The notes below the pieces were generated by a model that made no database searches, was not told the origin of the DNA, and worked only from the letters and a program-made list of their open reading frames with translations. This document shows, in pieces, positions 43,432 through 52,288 of a stretch of 64,000 bases of DNA. Made by a program: the position numbers and the translations under genes. Origin of the DNA: Hellea sp. (lineage in GTDB: Bacteria > Pseudomonadota > Alphaproteobacteria > Caulobacterales > Maricaulaceae); NCBI GenBank assembly GCA_029250925.1, contig JAQXEH010000030.1, positions 62,001 to 126,000 of the forward strand, written 5' to 3'. Within the stretch, counting starts at the first letter, position 1; each line of letters begins with the position of its first letter.

Positions 43432-44568
43432 ATGACTAAAATTCCATATCAAGTTTATGCAGCGGACAAGTTCTTTTCCGTAATTGATACGTTCAAATCA
43501 AATTTTGAGAACAGCCAAGAACATGGAGCACAATTTTGCGCTTACAAAAATGGTAAACTGATTCTTGATTTGCACGGAGGATGGGCCGACAAAAAAAAAT
43601 CAAAAGTAATTAGCCCAAGTACGTTATTTTCTATTTTTTCATCAGGAAAGGCAGTTGCCTCTTTGACAATAGCGCATTTAGTGCAACAAAATTGTTTGAG
43701 TTATAATGATCTAGTAAGTGCTATTTGGCCTGAATTTTCCAAGTACGGGAAATCTAATTTGACAGTTGCTCAACTCTTATCTCATCAATCAGGCCTTTCT
43801 GGTATTACTTGCCCCAATTGGACTAATGAAGATTGGTTTGACTGGAAAAAAACTTGCAACTCACTTGCTAATCAAAAGCCTATATTTTTACCGGGGAAGC
43901 AAAGTGGTTATCATCCTATAACATTTGGCTTTCTGGTTGGTGAAATTGCTCGTCGCGCTGATAAGAATAGGCGCACACTTGGAAAGATACTAAGAGAGGA
44001 CATCTGCGAACCTAACAATCTAAATATATGGATCGGACTTCCTAAAAATAAACACAATGATTGTTCTGAAATCATCAAACCAAGTAAATTAGCTAACCTA
44101 GGAGAAATTAATACAGCAACGGAATTTGCTTTTTTAAAAAACTGGTCAACTCCCAACCCAAAACCAATAGAACGCTGGCGTGAGGCTGAGTTTGCAGGTA
44201 ACAATTGTCATTCAAATGCAAAGTCTTTAGCAAAAATAATGCAAATGGCTGTCAATGGAAAAATAAACAGAACAAACTATCTATCCAAAGAAAACATTCA
44301 GGGTTTACGGAAATCTCGTAGCAAAGGGCCTGATCTTGTATTACCTTTTACAATAAATTTCGGGGCGGGTTTAATGAGAAACACTCCAAATTACTTTTAT
44401 GGGCCCAATGCAGAAACTGTAGGGCATAGTGGTTGGGGAGGGTCTTGTGTCTTTGCAGACCATATAAATGGTATATCTGCTGCGTATGTAATGAATAAAC
44501 AAAATAATACATTAATAGGTGACTTAAGACCTAAGCGAATTATAGAAGAAATGTATAATTGCCTTTAA
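43432..44568 (+). CDS. Serine beta-lactamase-like hydrolase/esterase
   Basis: FSIFSSGKAVASLTIAHLVQ (SxxK), LLSHQSGLSGI, C-terminal GHSGWGGSCVFAD. Confidence 0.9.
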   Translation: MTKIPYQVYAADKFFSVIDTFKSNFENSQEHGAQFCAYKNGKLILDLHGGWADKKKSKVISPSTLFSIFSSGKAVASLTIAHLVQQNCLSYNDLVSAIWPEFSKYGKSNLTVAQLLSHQSGLSGITCPNWTNEDWFDWKKTCNSLANQKPIFLPGKQSGYHPITFGFLVGEIARRADKNRRTLGKILREDICEPNNLNIWIGLPKNKHNDCSEIIKPSKLANLGEINTATEFAFLKNWSTPNPKPIERWREAEFAGNNCHSNAKSLAKIMQMAVNGKINRTNYLSKENIQGLRKSRSKGPDLVLPFTINFGAGLMRNTPNYFYGPNAETVGHSGWGGSCVFADHINGISAAYVMNKQNNTLIGDLRPKRIIEEMYNCL

Positions 44569-44576
44569 GGTAAGCA

Positions 44577-45050
44577 TTGGAGAGCAACTTGTCAGATAAT
44601 GACTATATAGAAAAACTTTGGGAAATTGGGCCCAGCATGGCTGAACATACACCCCACGGAAAAGAATTGGGTATAAAGTTTGTTGCCGTAGACAAGGGAA
44701 GGGCAACTATGAGCTTGCCCTACAATATCGAGCTAATCGGCGACCCCAAAACAAGAGTACTTCACGGTGGGGCGGTAACTACTTTACTTGATCAAGCTTG
44801 TGGACTAGCGGCCATAGCTGGATTTGATGAACCAAGAATGTGCGCTACGCTAAACCTATCAATAGACTATATGCGAGCAGCAAAACCCGGAAAAACTATA
44901 ATCGCTCAAGCGCATTGTTATAAGGCCACTAAACATGTAGCATTCTTGCGTGCGGTGGCTCACGATGGCGACGAAACTGACCCTGTGGCAACCGCTCAAG
45001 CTACTTTCATGGCAACTAGTATGCTCAAAAAAGGTCCGAAAAATGGTTGA
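44577..45050 (+). CDS. PaaI-family hotdog thioesterase (copy 1)
   Basis: RVLHGGAVTTLLDQACGLAAIAG and NLSIDYMRAAKPGKTIIAQA. Confidence 0.9.
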   Translation: MESNLSDNDYIEKLWEIGPSMAEHTPHGKELGIKFVAVDKGRATMSLPYNIELIGDPKTRVLHGGAVTTLLDQACGLAAIAGFDEPRMCATLNLSIDYMRAAKPGKTIIAQAHCYKATKHVAFLRAVAHDGDETDPVATAQATFMATSMLKKGPKNG

Positions 45051-45456
45051 GCAACAGAGAATTATTAAAGCTTTATCTCAAATCCCATATTCAAAAATGT
45101 TAGGGGTAGAGCCAATATTTATTGGTGAAGAGTTTACTTTGAAAATGCCCTACTCACACTCAAATATCGGCAATCCAACATTGCCCGCATTACATGGTGG
45201 TGCAATTAGTGGTCTTATGGAAATAGCGGCAATTACTCAGTTATTCATAACAACCAATGGCAAAAGTCTTTCAAAGCCCATAGGCATAAATGTAGATTAC
45301 CTGCGCAAAGGTTTACCAAAAGACACTTATGCAAGAGCCGTTGTATTCAAACAAGGAACTCGAGTTGCAAATGTAAGAGTGAGATCTTGGCAAGAAGACT
45401 ACAATAAGCCAATCGCAGTAATGCATGGTCATTACCTAACTGATAAAGCCGATTAA
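45043..45456 (+). CDS. PaaI-family hotdog thioesterase (copy 2)
   Basis: PALHGGAISGLMEIAAITQLF...PIGINVDYLRKGLPKDTYARAVV; start at 45043 overlaps copy 1 by 8 bp; the ORF-track start 44950 lies inside copy 1. Confidence 0.87.
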   Translation: MVEQQRIIKALSQIPYSKMLGVEPIFIGEEFTLKMPYSHSNIGNPTLPALHGGAISGLMEIAAITQLFITTNGKSLSKPIGINVDYLRKGLPKDTYARAVVFKQGTRVANVRVRSWQEDYNKPIAVMHGHYLTDKAD

Positions 45457-46799
45457 TGACCCCCTCAAAACCTTTGGGGTTAACTTACAGAAATGTGTTC
45501 CTTCAAAGTTGGCCCATAATGTTAGCAAATGCTGCAGCCCCAATTGTAGGTCTTGTAGATACTTTAATAATAGGAAGATTTAGCTCCACAATAGCCTTAG
45601 CTGGAATAGGTCTAGGAGCCGTGATCTATGGAATTGCATACTGGGGGTTTGGGTTTCTTCGCATGAGCACTGCAGGACTTGCGGCTCAAAGTTTTGGCGC
45701 CGAAAGAAACGATGAAGTTCAAGCACACCTTGCCCGTGCAGTGCCCCTTGGCATGCTAATAGGTTTAGGTATCTTCGTAATGCAATTACCTCTCATAAAT
45801 GGTGCACTTCTTATATTTTCAGGAACTCCCGATGTTGAAATTTCTGCATCCATATACATAAAGGCCAGAATTTGGGGCCTGCCCGCAACACTTTCATCAA
45901 TAGCACTTATGGGCTGGTTCGTTGGGGTTAGTCGATCCGGACTCGCTTTGAAAATGCAATTAGCTTTAAATGCCGTCAATGTGATACTCTCTCCAATATT
46001 TGTAATACAATTTGGTTGGGGATTGTGGGGAGTTGGCATAGCTTCAGCTATAGCGGAATGGTGCGGCCTTATAGTTGGGTTATGTCTCGCATATTCAGAG
46101 ATTAACAAGCGAGGGGGGTTAATAAAAACAGCGTTATCAGTTAATAATTTATTAGATGCGCCGTCGATAAAAAAACTCGGAGTTACGAATAGTAATATTT
46201 TTATTCGTACAATGTGCCTCACTATAGGGTTTAGCTTTTTTGGAAATGCCGCAGCGGCACAAGGAATTATATTTCTGGCTAGTTATCATATTTTAATGCA
46301 ATTTATCACGATGATTGCACTTGTTCTGGATGCTTTTGCTCATACCGCAGAGGCATTTGTTGGTGCAGCATATGGAGCAAAAAATTTACAGAATTTTGAT
46401 AGATCGGTTAAACTAACAACTAATTTTTCTATTATTTTTGCTTTTATGTTAAGTTTTATAATTTTTATATTTGGACCCTTCGCAATTGAGATTTTGTCTA
46501 CTGATGAGAATGTTATATCTACTGCGAATAGGTACTTACCTTACTGCGCATTAACTCCTGTTATTGGGTTTGCGGCTTGGCAATTAGATGGTGTGTTTAT
46601 TGGTACAACGAGCACTCGTGAAATGAGAAATGCTGGCATTTTAGCTGTCATTATTTACATTCTAGCTCATTATTTAATAACCCTTAAACTTGAAAAAGAT
46701 GGAATTTGGATTTCTTTTTTAATATACTATTTAGCACGTGCATTTACATTATCCTATTATTATCCATCCGTAAGAAAGAGAATATATTCCTCTTCGTAG
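45456..46799 (+). CDS. MATE family efflux transporter (DinF-like)
   Basis: QSWPIMLANAAAPIVGLVDTLIIGRFSSTIALAGIGLGAVIYG; 12-TM type protein. Confidence 0.93.
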   Translation: MTPSKPLGLTYRNVFLQSWPIMLANAAAPIVGLVDTLIIGRFSSTIALAGIGLGAVIYGIAYWGFGFLRMSTAGLAAQSFGAERNDEVQAHLARAVPLGMLIGLGIFVMQLPLINGALLIFSGTPDVEISASIYIKARIWGLPATLSSIALMGWFVGVSRSGLALKMQLALNAVNVILSPIFVIQFGWGLWGVGIASAIAEWCGLIVGLCLAYSEINKRGGLIKTALSVNNLLDAPSIKKLGVTNSNIFIRTMCLTIGFSFFGNAAAAQGIIFLASYHILMQFITMIALVLDAFAHTAEAFVGAAYGAKNLQNFDRSVKLTTNFSIIFAFMLSFIIFIFGPFAIEILSTDENVISTANRYLPYCALTPVIGFAAWQLDGVFIGTTSTREMRNAGILAVIIYILAHYLITLKLEKDGIWISFLIYYLARAFTLSYYYPSVRKRIYSSS

Positions 46800-46831
46800 A
46801 CTAACATTTTTGTAGGAGCCAAAGCTTAACT

Positions 46832-48520
46832 TTGCTAAACAAGCATATGCCAAACCCAAAACCCTTGATACAATGCACTACACCCAAACTTATTTGGAGA
46901 GAACAAGGCACGCCTGCTTCACAGCATTACGATGATATTTATTTTTCATCAGAAGGAGCAATATCAGAAACTGAAACTGTTTTTTTAAAAGCATGTGGCC
47001 TACCAGAGAGATGGAAAGAATTCGATCTTTTTACAATCTGTGAATTAGGGTTTGGCTCGGGAGCTAATTTTCTAACAACTATGAAAATGTGGCAAAAAAC
47101 AAAGCCAAAACAAGGAAGGCTTCATTACTTATCTGTTGAAAAGCATCCTCTTGAAAAGTCACAACTACAAAAAATTCTAGTATCATTACCTGAACTCAAA
47201 AAATTTACTGAAGAACTAATAAAAATTTGGCCCGGCCCCGTTAAGGGATTCCATAGACTGCACTTTGGCGATGTCACCTTAACTTTAATTCATGATGATG
47301 CCTCCGATGCATTGGATGAGATGGATGCTTGTGTTGATGCATGGTTTCTAGACGGCTTCAGCCCTTCCAAAAATCCAGAAATGTGGTCAGATGAAATAAT
47401 AAAAAAGATATATCATTTATCTGCAGCAGGTGCTCGATTGGGAACTTTTACAGCAGCTGGCTCAGTAAAAAAATCTTTAGAAAAGGCTGGGTTTAAAGTT
47501 AATAAAAAAAAAGGGTTTGGTCGCAAACGTCATAGAATAGAAGCCACTTTAGCGGGTAAGAGACTTAAAAAGGAAATTAAACTAAGACCTACCATAATTG
47601 GAGCGGGTATTGCAGGAGCATCATTAACTTTAGCTTTTAAAAGGCGTGGAATTATTCCACACATAATTCATGATAAGGATTTTATAGCTGCAAGTCACAA
47701 TAAAATTGCCTTGGTCAAACCCAGATTAGACCTTCAGGATAGGCCCGAAAGTAGGTTTTTTTTAGGTAGTTACATTTATGCATTAAATTTATATAAAAAT
47801 TACTCACCTACTAAAGGCATTGTTCAAATACCGAAGTCTAATGACGAAATAACTAGATTTAAAAAGTTATGTTCTCAGTCTCCACTACCTAAAAATCATC
47901 TAAAATATGACAGTTTAGAAAATAAACTTATACTTGGTGAGTCCTTAGTGATATCGCCAAAACTAATAATTCATGACTGGCTTAAAAATATTGATTTAGG
48001 GGAAGAAATAATAGAGGAATCAAATATAAAATTTCTGGCGGCAGGTTTCGGACTTAAAAATATGCCTGAAGTAAAAAATATTTCCCTTAGATTTTCACGT
48101 GGTCAAATAACATCCGCAAAGGCAAATTTAAATAGCGCTTTAAGCTATGGCGGATACGCTATTCCCGCTGGAGAGCAGGTGATTGTTGGAGCAACACATA
48201 ATAGGCTTGATGAGCATCATCCATTTATACCAAGAAAGTCTGATGACATCGAAAACATCAATAACTTAAAAAAATTTACGGGAATAGCTGCAACGGTAAC
48301 TGGTGAAGAATCCAGATCATCCGTAAGAGTAACTTCAAAAAATACACTACCCATTATAAGCATGTTGAATAAAGATACCTGGCTCTTTACTGGACTTGGT
48401 TCGCGTGGGTTTACGTTTGCACCGTTATTAGCTGAAGCAATAGTAAGCAAAATACTAAAAGAGCCTATGCCTATAGGAAAAAGTGTTTGGGCTAAGTTTA
48501 ACTACAGTTCTGCCGACTGA
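46832..48520 (+). CDS. mnmC: Bifunctional tRNA mnm5s2U biosynthesis protein MnmC
   Basis: DDIYFSSEGAISETETVFLKACGLPERW, CELGFGSGANFLT, AWFLDGFSPSKNPEMW, plus FAD-dependent domain (IIGAGIAGASLTLAFKRRG). Confidence 0.92.
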   Translation: MLNKHMPNPKPLIQCTTPKLIWREQGTPASQHYDDIYFSSEGAISETETVFLKACGLPERWKEFDLFTICELGFGSGANFLTTMKMWQKTKPKQGRLHYLSVEKHPLEKSQLQKILVSLPELKKFTEELIKIWPGPVKGFHRLHFGDVTLTLIHDDASDALDEMDACVDAWFLDGFSPSKNPEMWSDEIIKKIYHLSAAGARLGTFTAAGSVKKSLEKAGFKVNKKKGFGRKRHRIEATLAGKRLKKEIKLRPTIIGAGIAGASLTLAFKRRGIIPHIIHDKDFIAASHNKIALVKPRLDLQDRPESRFFLGSYIYALNLYKNYSPTKGIVQIPKSNDEITRFKKLCSQSPLPKNHLKYDSLENKLILGESLVISPKLIIHDWLKNIDLGEEIIEESNIKFLAAGFGLKNMPEVKNISLRFSRGQITSAKANLNSALSYGGYAIPAGEQVIVGATHNRLDEHHPFIPRKSDDIENINNLKKFTGIAATVTGEESRSSVRVTSKNTLPIISMLNKDTWLFTGLGSRGFTFAPLLAEAIVSKILKEPMPIGKSVWAKFNYSSAD

Positions 48521-50595
48521 ATTTTTCTAATTTCAACAGGAATACTGTTTAGAACAGCATTTCCTGAAAGGTTATCTAATATAGAGGGGTCAGTAAGGTC
48601 ATTGATGGATACTCCCGGTGCTTTTTGAGCCTCAGTAAGCTTAACACCTTTTCTACCATGCCCATAGCCATGAGGAATAGAAACAACCGATTGCATTATG
48701 TCTTCAGTTATCTCAACGGGTAATTGTAAGGATCCGATTTTATTATAAACTTCAACAAGCTCCTTATTATCAATTCTAAGCATTGAGGCATCTTCAGGAT
48801 GCATCATCAATGTACAGCGGTTAGGGCCTTTAATGAGGCGCCTAGAGTTATGCATCCAACTATTGTTAGAACGCACATGCCTTCGCCCAATCAAACTGAA
48901 GCTAAAGTCTTTTGGCAATTTAAATGATTTCTCAAACAGTCTTAAATCTTCTAAAATAATATCTGGAGCACAATGAATTAATTTATCTTCTGTTTTGAGC
49001 CTTTCTGGTAATCTTCGCTTTAGGGGCCCTAAATCATGACCATTATTATTACCTTTAAGTTGAGCCAAATTTATTTCATATTTGGACGATCTCAAGAATT
49101 GGTCTAACAACTCTGGCGGACTCACTCTTGGGCTTTGCCGAGTGTTGCCTCCCGCTAGTAAGAGAGCATCAGTTAAATCAGCCATGATTTCCCAGTCTGA
49201 CAAACTATTTTCTTCTTTTTCAAAAAGGGCAGGTGAATAATCGGCATAGTTTCTGATAGCTAGCGGGGCAAAGAAAAGTGGATAATGGTCTTTCTCTAAA
49301 GGCCCGCATGGCGGCAGTATATAATCAGCGTGACGAGATGTTTCAGTAATATACATATCGATTGAAACCATTAATTCTAAACTTTCAAGAGCTAAGTCTA
49401 TTTGCTTTCCTCCTGGCGCCGATAAAACTGGGTTAGCCGCAATCGTAAGTAAAGCTCCAATCTGTCCATCACCTTCTGTCATAATTTCAGATGCTAACTC
49501 AGCAGCTGGTAGTTCCCCCAGAACTTCAGGCCGACCAGATACACGTTGATGGTATCTCGCGTATGAGCCCGTCCCACTTCTTTCCACAGGGTCAATAACT
49601 GGTTCAGGAAACATTACTCCACCTTCGTTATCAACATTACCAGTGGCGATGTTTAACAATTGAATTAACCAATGGTTTAGTGTTCCATGTTTTGTAACTG
49701 ATACGCCCATACGCCCGTATACTATAGCGGGCTTACCTGACCCGAGTTGTTTTCCTATTGATAATATTCTTTGGGTGCTAATACCGCAATAGTTTGATAA
49801 GTCATCAAGGGCGAACCTACGCACAAAGCCCATGGCTTTATCCCAGTCTTTTAAATATGGACTTAAATGCCTTGGGTTAATTAAGTTATGCTTATCTAAA
49901 GCTAATAATAACCCTATAAAAAAGGCTGTGTCAGTTCCGGGCTTAATGTGGTAATGTTCATCTGCTAATTTAGCAGTTTCTGTTTTTCTCGGATCAATTA
50001 CAATAAATTTTCCTCCGCGATCCTGCAATTTCTTAATACGGTTTTTAACATCAGGAACTGTCCAAAGGGAGCCATTTGACGCCAAAGGATTTCCACCTAC
50101 GCATAACATATACATAGTTCTGTCTATATCAGGTACAGGATACAAGGCATTATGACCATAAACCCACTTTTGACATACCATATGGGGAATCTGGTCAAGA
50201 GTTGATGCTGAATATATTCCTAAAACTCCCCAAGCTTTCTTCAACCCACGCATAAAAAAACTACTGGAATAATTATGAACATTTGGATTTCCAGCAAAAA
50301 TTGCAGATGTTTTTTTACCTTCTAATATACTCTTATGCCTCTTAGCTATGTCAGAAAAGGCTTCTGCCCATGTTACTTCCTTCCAATCATTATCAATTTT
50401 TTTAATTGGAACCCTTAATCTATCGGGGTCATCCTGAATATCTGGAATTGCAGTGGCTTTTGGACATATATAACCTTGGGACAAGACATGGTCAGGGTTA
50501 CCCATTACTTTAGTGACCTTATTTCCCTCAACAGTCATGAGCGTGCCACAGTTAGCTTCGCATATGTGACAAGTACGTGCGTGTATTTCGCTCAT
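48502..50595 (-). CDS. Molybdopterin-dependent oxidoreductase with [4Fe-4S] motif
   Basis: RTCHICEANCGTLMTVEGNKVTKVMGNPDHVLSQGYICPKATA; VIDPRKTETAKLADEHYHIKPGTDTAFF. Confidence 0.92.
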   Translation of the reverse strand: MSEIHARTCHICEANCGTLMTVEGNKVTKVMGNPDHVLSQGYICPKATAIPDIQDDPDRLRVPIKKIDNDWKEVTWAEAFSDIAKRHKSILEGKKTSAIFAGNPNVHNYSSSFFMRGLKKAWGVLGIYSASTLDQIPHMVCQKWVYGHNALYPVPDIDRTMYMLCVGGNPLASNGSLWTVPDVKNRIKKLQDRGGKFIVIDPRKTETAKLADEHYHIKPGTDTAFFIGLLLALDKHNLINPRHLSPYLKDWDKAMGFVRRFALDDLSNYCGISTQRILSIGKQLGSGKPAIVYGRMGVSVTKHGTLNHWLIQLLNIATGNVDNEGGVMFPEPVIDPVERSGTGSYARYHQRVSGRPEVLGELPAAELASEIMTEGDGQIGALLTIAANPVLSAPGGKQIDLALESLELMVSIDMYITETSRHADYILPPCGPLEKDHYPLFFAPLAIRNYADYSPALFEKEENSLSDWEIMADLTDALLLAGGNTRQSPRVSPPELLDQFLRSSKYEINLAQLKGNNNGHDLGPLKRRLPERLKTEDKLIHCAPDIILEDLRLFEKSFKLPKDFSFSLIGRRHVRSNNSWMHNSRRLIKGPNRCTLMMHPEDASMLRIDNKELVEVYNKIGSLQLPVEITEDIMQSVVSIPHGYGHGRKGVKLTEAQKAPGVSINDLTDPSILDNLSGNAVLNSIPVEIRKIQSAEL

Positions 50596-50676
50596 TGGAT
50601 CTCCTAATTAAGCGCAACTATGTACTAGTAGATACTGCAGGGTAAGAGAAAAAAAGAAATAGATAATTAAAATAAA

Positions 50677-51189
50677 CTATTTTAGCCTTCGCCGAACGGG
50701 GTTGGGTCCCAGTGCACGAACGCTTCCTCCTCTTCGCCTCGATGGCTGATAAGCTACCCTGCTATGAGCTGTACAGTAGGGCTCATCTTTATCTTCAGTT
50801 TTTCTTCCGCAGAAACGAAATTCTGATGTGCTTGGGTCGCCAATAGGCCACTTGCACATATGGTCTCTGATAGTCAATATGGTGGCATATTTACCATTAG
50901 CCATTGGCTTAGCCTCTATCGGCGGGGGGGGAGGAGCAACAATCGTAGGTCGTTGTTTTCTAGGTGCCGAAGGTATCCTTACCGCTCTCGTTCGGACCAC
51001 AGTAGCTTTTCGGGAAGGTTTTTTTGTAGGGTTAGATGGTTTCGCTCTACCTGATAACCCAAGACGATGGACTTTGCCTATAACAGCATTTCTTGTAACT
51101 TCCCCGAGTTCTTTGGCAATCTGGCTTGCCGACAAGCCTTCTGCCCATAATTTGCTAAGTATTTCAACCCGATCTTCTGTCCATGCCAT
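50677..51189 (-). CDS. gcrA: GcrA cell cycle regulator
   Basis: MAWTEDRVEILSKLWAEGLSASQIAKELGEVTRNAVIGKVHRLGLSGR and C-terminal CKWPIGDP...FCGRK...YCTAHSRVAYQP. Confidence 0.96.
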   Translation of the reverse strand: MAWTEDRVEILSKLWAEGLSASQIAKELGEVTRNAVIGKVHRLGLSGRAKPSNPTKKPSRKATVVRTRAVRIPSAPRKQRPTIVAPPPPPIEAKPMANGKYATILTIRDHMCKWPIGDPSTSEFRFCGRKTEDKDEPYCTAHSRVAYQPSRRRGGSVRALGPNPVRRRLK

Positions 51190-51323
51190 TTTAAAATATT
51201 CCCCTTATCGGTATCTTGATAAAGCTTTTCAGTAATTTACTGCACACACAATATATAGTTTACCAAAATAGCTATAAATCTTATTTACACTACATACAGT
51301 ATATGATGCTATTGAAACCACAA

Positions 51324-51347
51324 GATAGCTGCGCAAAGCTATCCACA
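51324..51347. promoter_or_regulatory. Perfect inverted repeat overlapping a DnaA-like box upstream of gcrA
   Basis: GATAGCT-gcgcaa-AGCTATC (51324-51343) overlapping CTATCCACA (51339-51347), one mismatch from TTATCCACA. Confidence 0.5.
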
Positions 51348-51444
51348 GAAATCAACATATAGATAAAATAAATTATAGGAAAATTTACCTCAAATGTATC
51401 AATCCTAGCACTTGGCTTGCAAATAAGGTCATGTTACTGCGGTA

Positions 51445-52278
51445 GTGAATAGAAAGACATTAGTTATGAATAAATTAGGTTTGCAATCCTTACCAACACC
51501 CAAAGTTCACGAATTTGGTATGGTTAACTGGATGGGGCTGGCTACTTTATATAAAAAGGAAATAAAACGGTTTATGCGTGTTGGACCGCAAACTTTACTT
51601 GCACCTGTAATTTCCAACCTTCTGTATATGACAGTATTTGTTCTTGCCTTCTCAGCGCTCAGGCCTGATCCCAAATCTTTTATGGCATTCCTTGCGCCAG
51701 GACTTGTAATGTTGGGTATATTAAACAACGCAGCAGCAAATAGTTCCTCATCAATAATGACTGGGAAACTAATGGGTAGCATTTCAGATGTCTTAATGCC
51801 CCCATTATCCTATTTTGAATTAGCTATCGGCTGGATAGCAGGTGCAGCAACAAGGGGCATAATCGTTGCATTAGTTACATCCTTAGCGCTTAGTTTTTTT
51901 ACGCCTATGTATCCAAGTAAAATCTGGGCAGTAGTTTACTTCGGTATTTCAGCAGCAATTATGATGGGTATGGTTGGTGTTCTATCTGGAATATGGGCAG
52001 AGAAATTTGATCAATTAGCCGTAGTGAATCAATTTATAATTCTACCTCTGTCGTTTCTGTCAGGGACATTTTATTCAATTGACGTTCTTCCTGAAAGTTT
52101 TCAGGAATTAATCTTATTAAATCCTCTTTTTTATTTGATAGATGGTTTTAGGTATGGATTTTTAGGAGTTTCAGATGGCCCTATAATAACAGGAATTATA
52201 ATTATTTTTCTGATTAATATATTTCTTTTCTTTACAGTCTTGAAAGTTATTAAATCAGGATGGCGAATTAAATCTTAA
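51445..52278 (+). CDS. ABC-2 type transporter permease
   Basis: YKKEIKRFMRVGPQTLLAPVISNLLYMTVFVLAF...PLSFLSGTFYSIDVLPESFQELILLNPLFYLIDGFRYGFLG. The true start may be a few codons downstream. Confidence 0.9.
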   Translation: MNRKTLVMNKLGLQSLPTPKVHEFGMVNWMGLATLYKKEIKRFMRVGPQTLLAPVISNLLYMTVFVLAFSALRPDPKSFMAFLAPGLVMLGILNNAAANSSSSIMTGKLMGSISDVLMPPLSYFELAIGWIAGAATRGIIVALVTSLALSFFTPMYPSKIWAVVYFGISAAIMMGMVGVLSGIWAEKFDQLAVVNQFIILPLSFLSGTFYSIDVLPESFQELILLNPLFYLIDGFRYGFLGVSDGPIITGIIIIFLINIFLFFTVLKVIKSGWRIKS

Positions 52279-52288
52279 GGAATTCAAT

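Noticed and set aside
44950-45042. Extended N-terminus of thioesterase copy 2
   Set aside because: The extra residues are out-of-frame translation of copy 1; the start at 45043 gives a normal 8-bp coupled overlap.
45719-46222. 167-aa minus-strand ORF
   Set aside because: Antisense to the MATE transporter; composition looks like reverse-frame translation.
50828-51235. 135-aa plus-strand ORF across gcrA
   Set aside because: Antisense to gcrA, whose N- and C-terminal motifs are clear.
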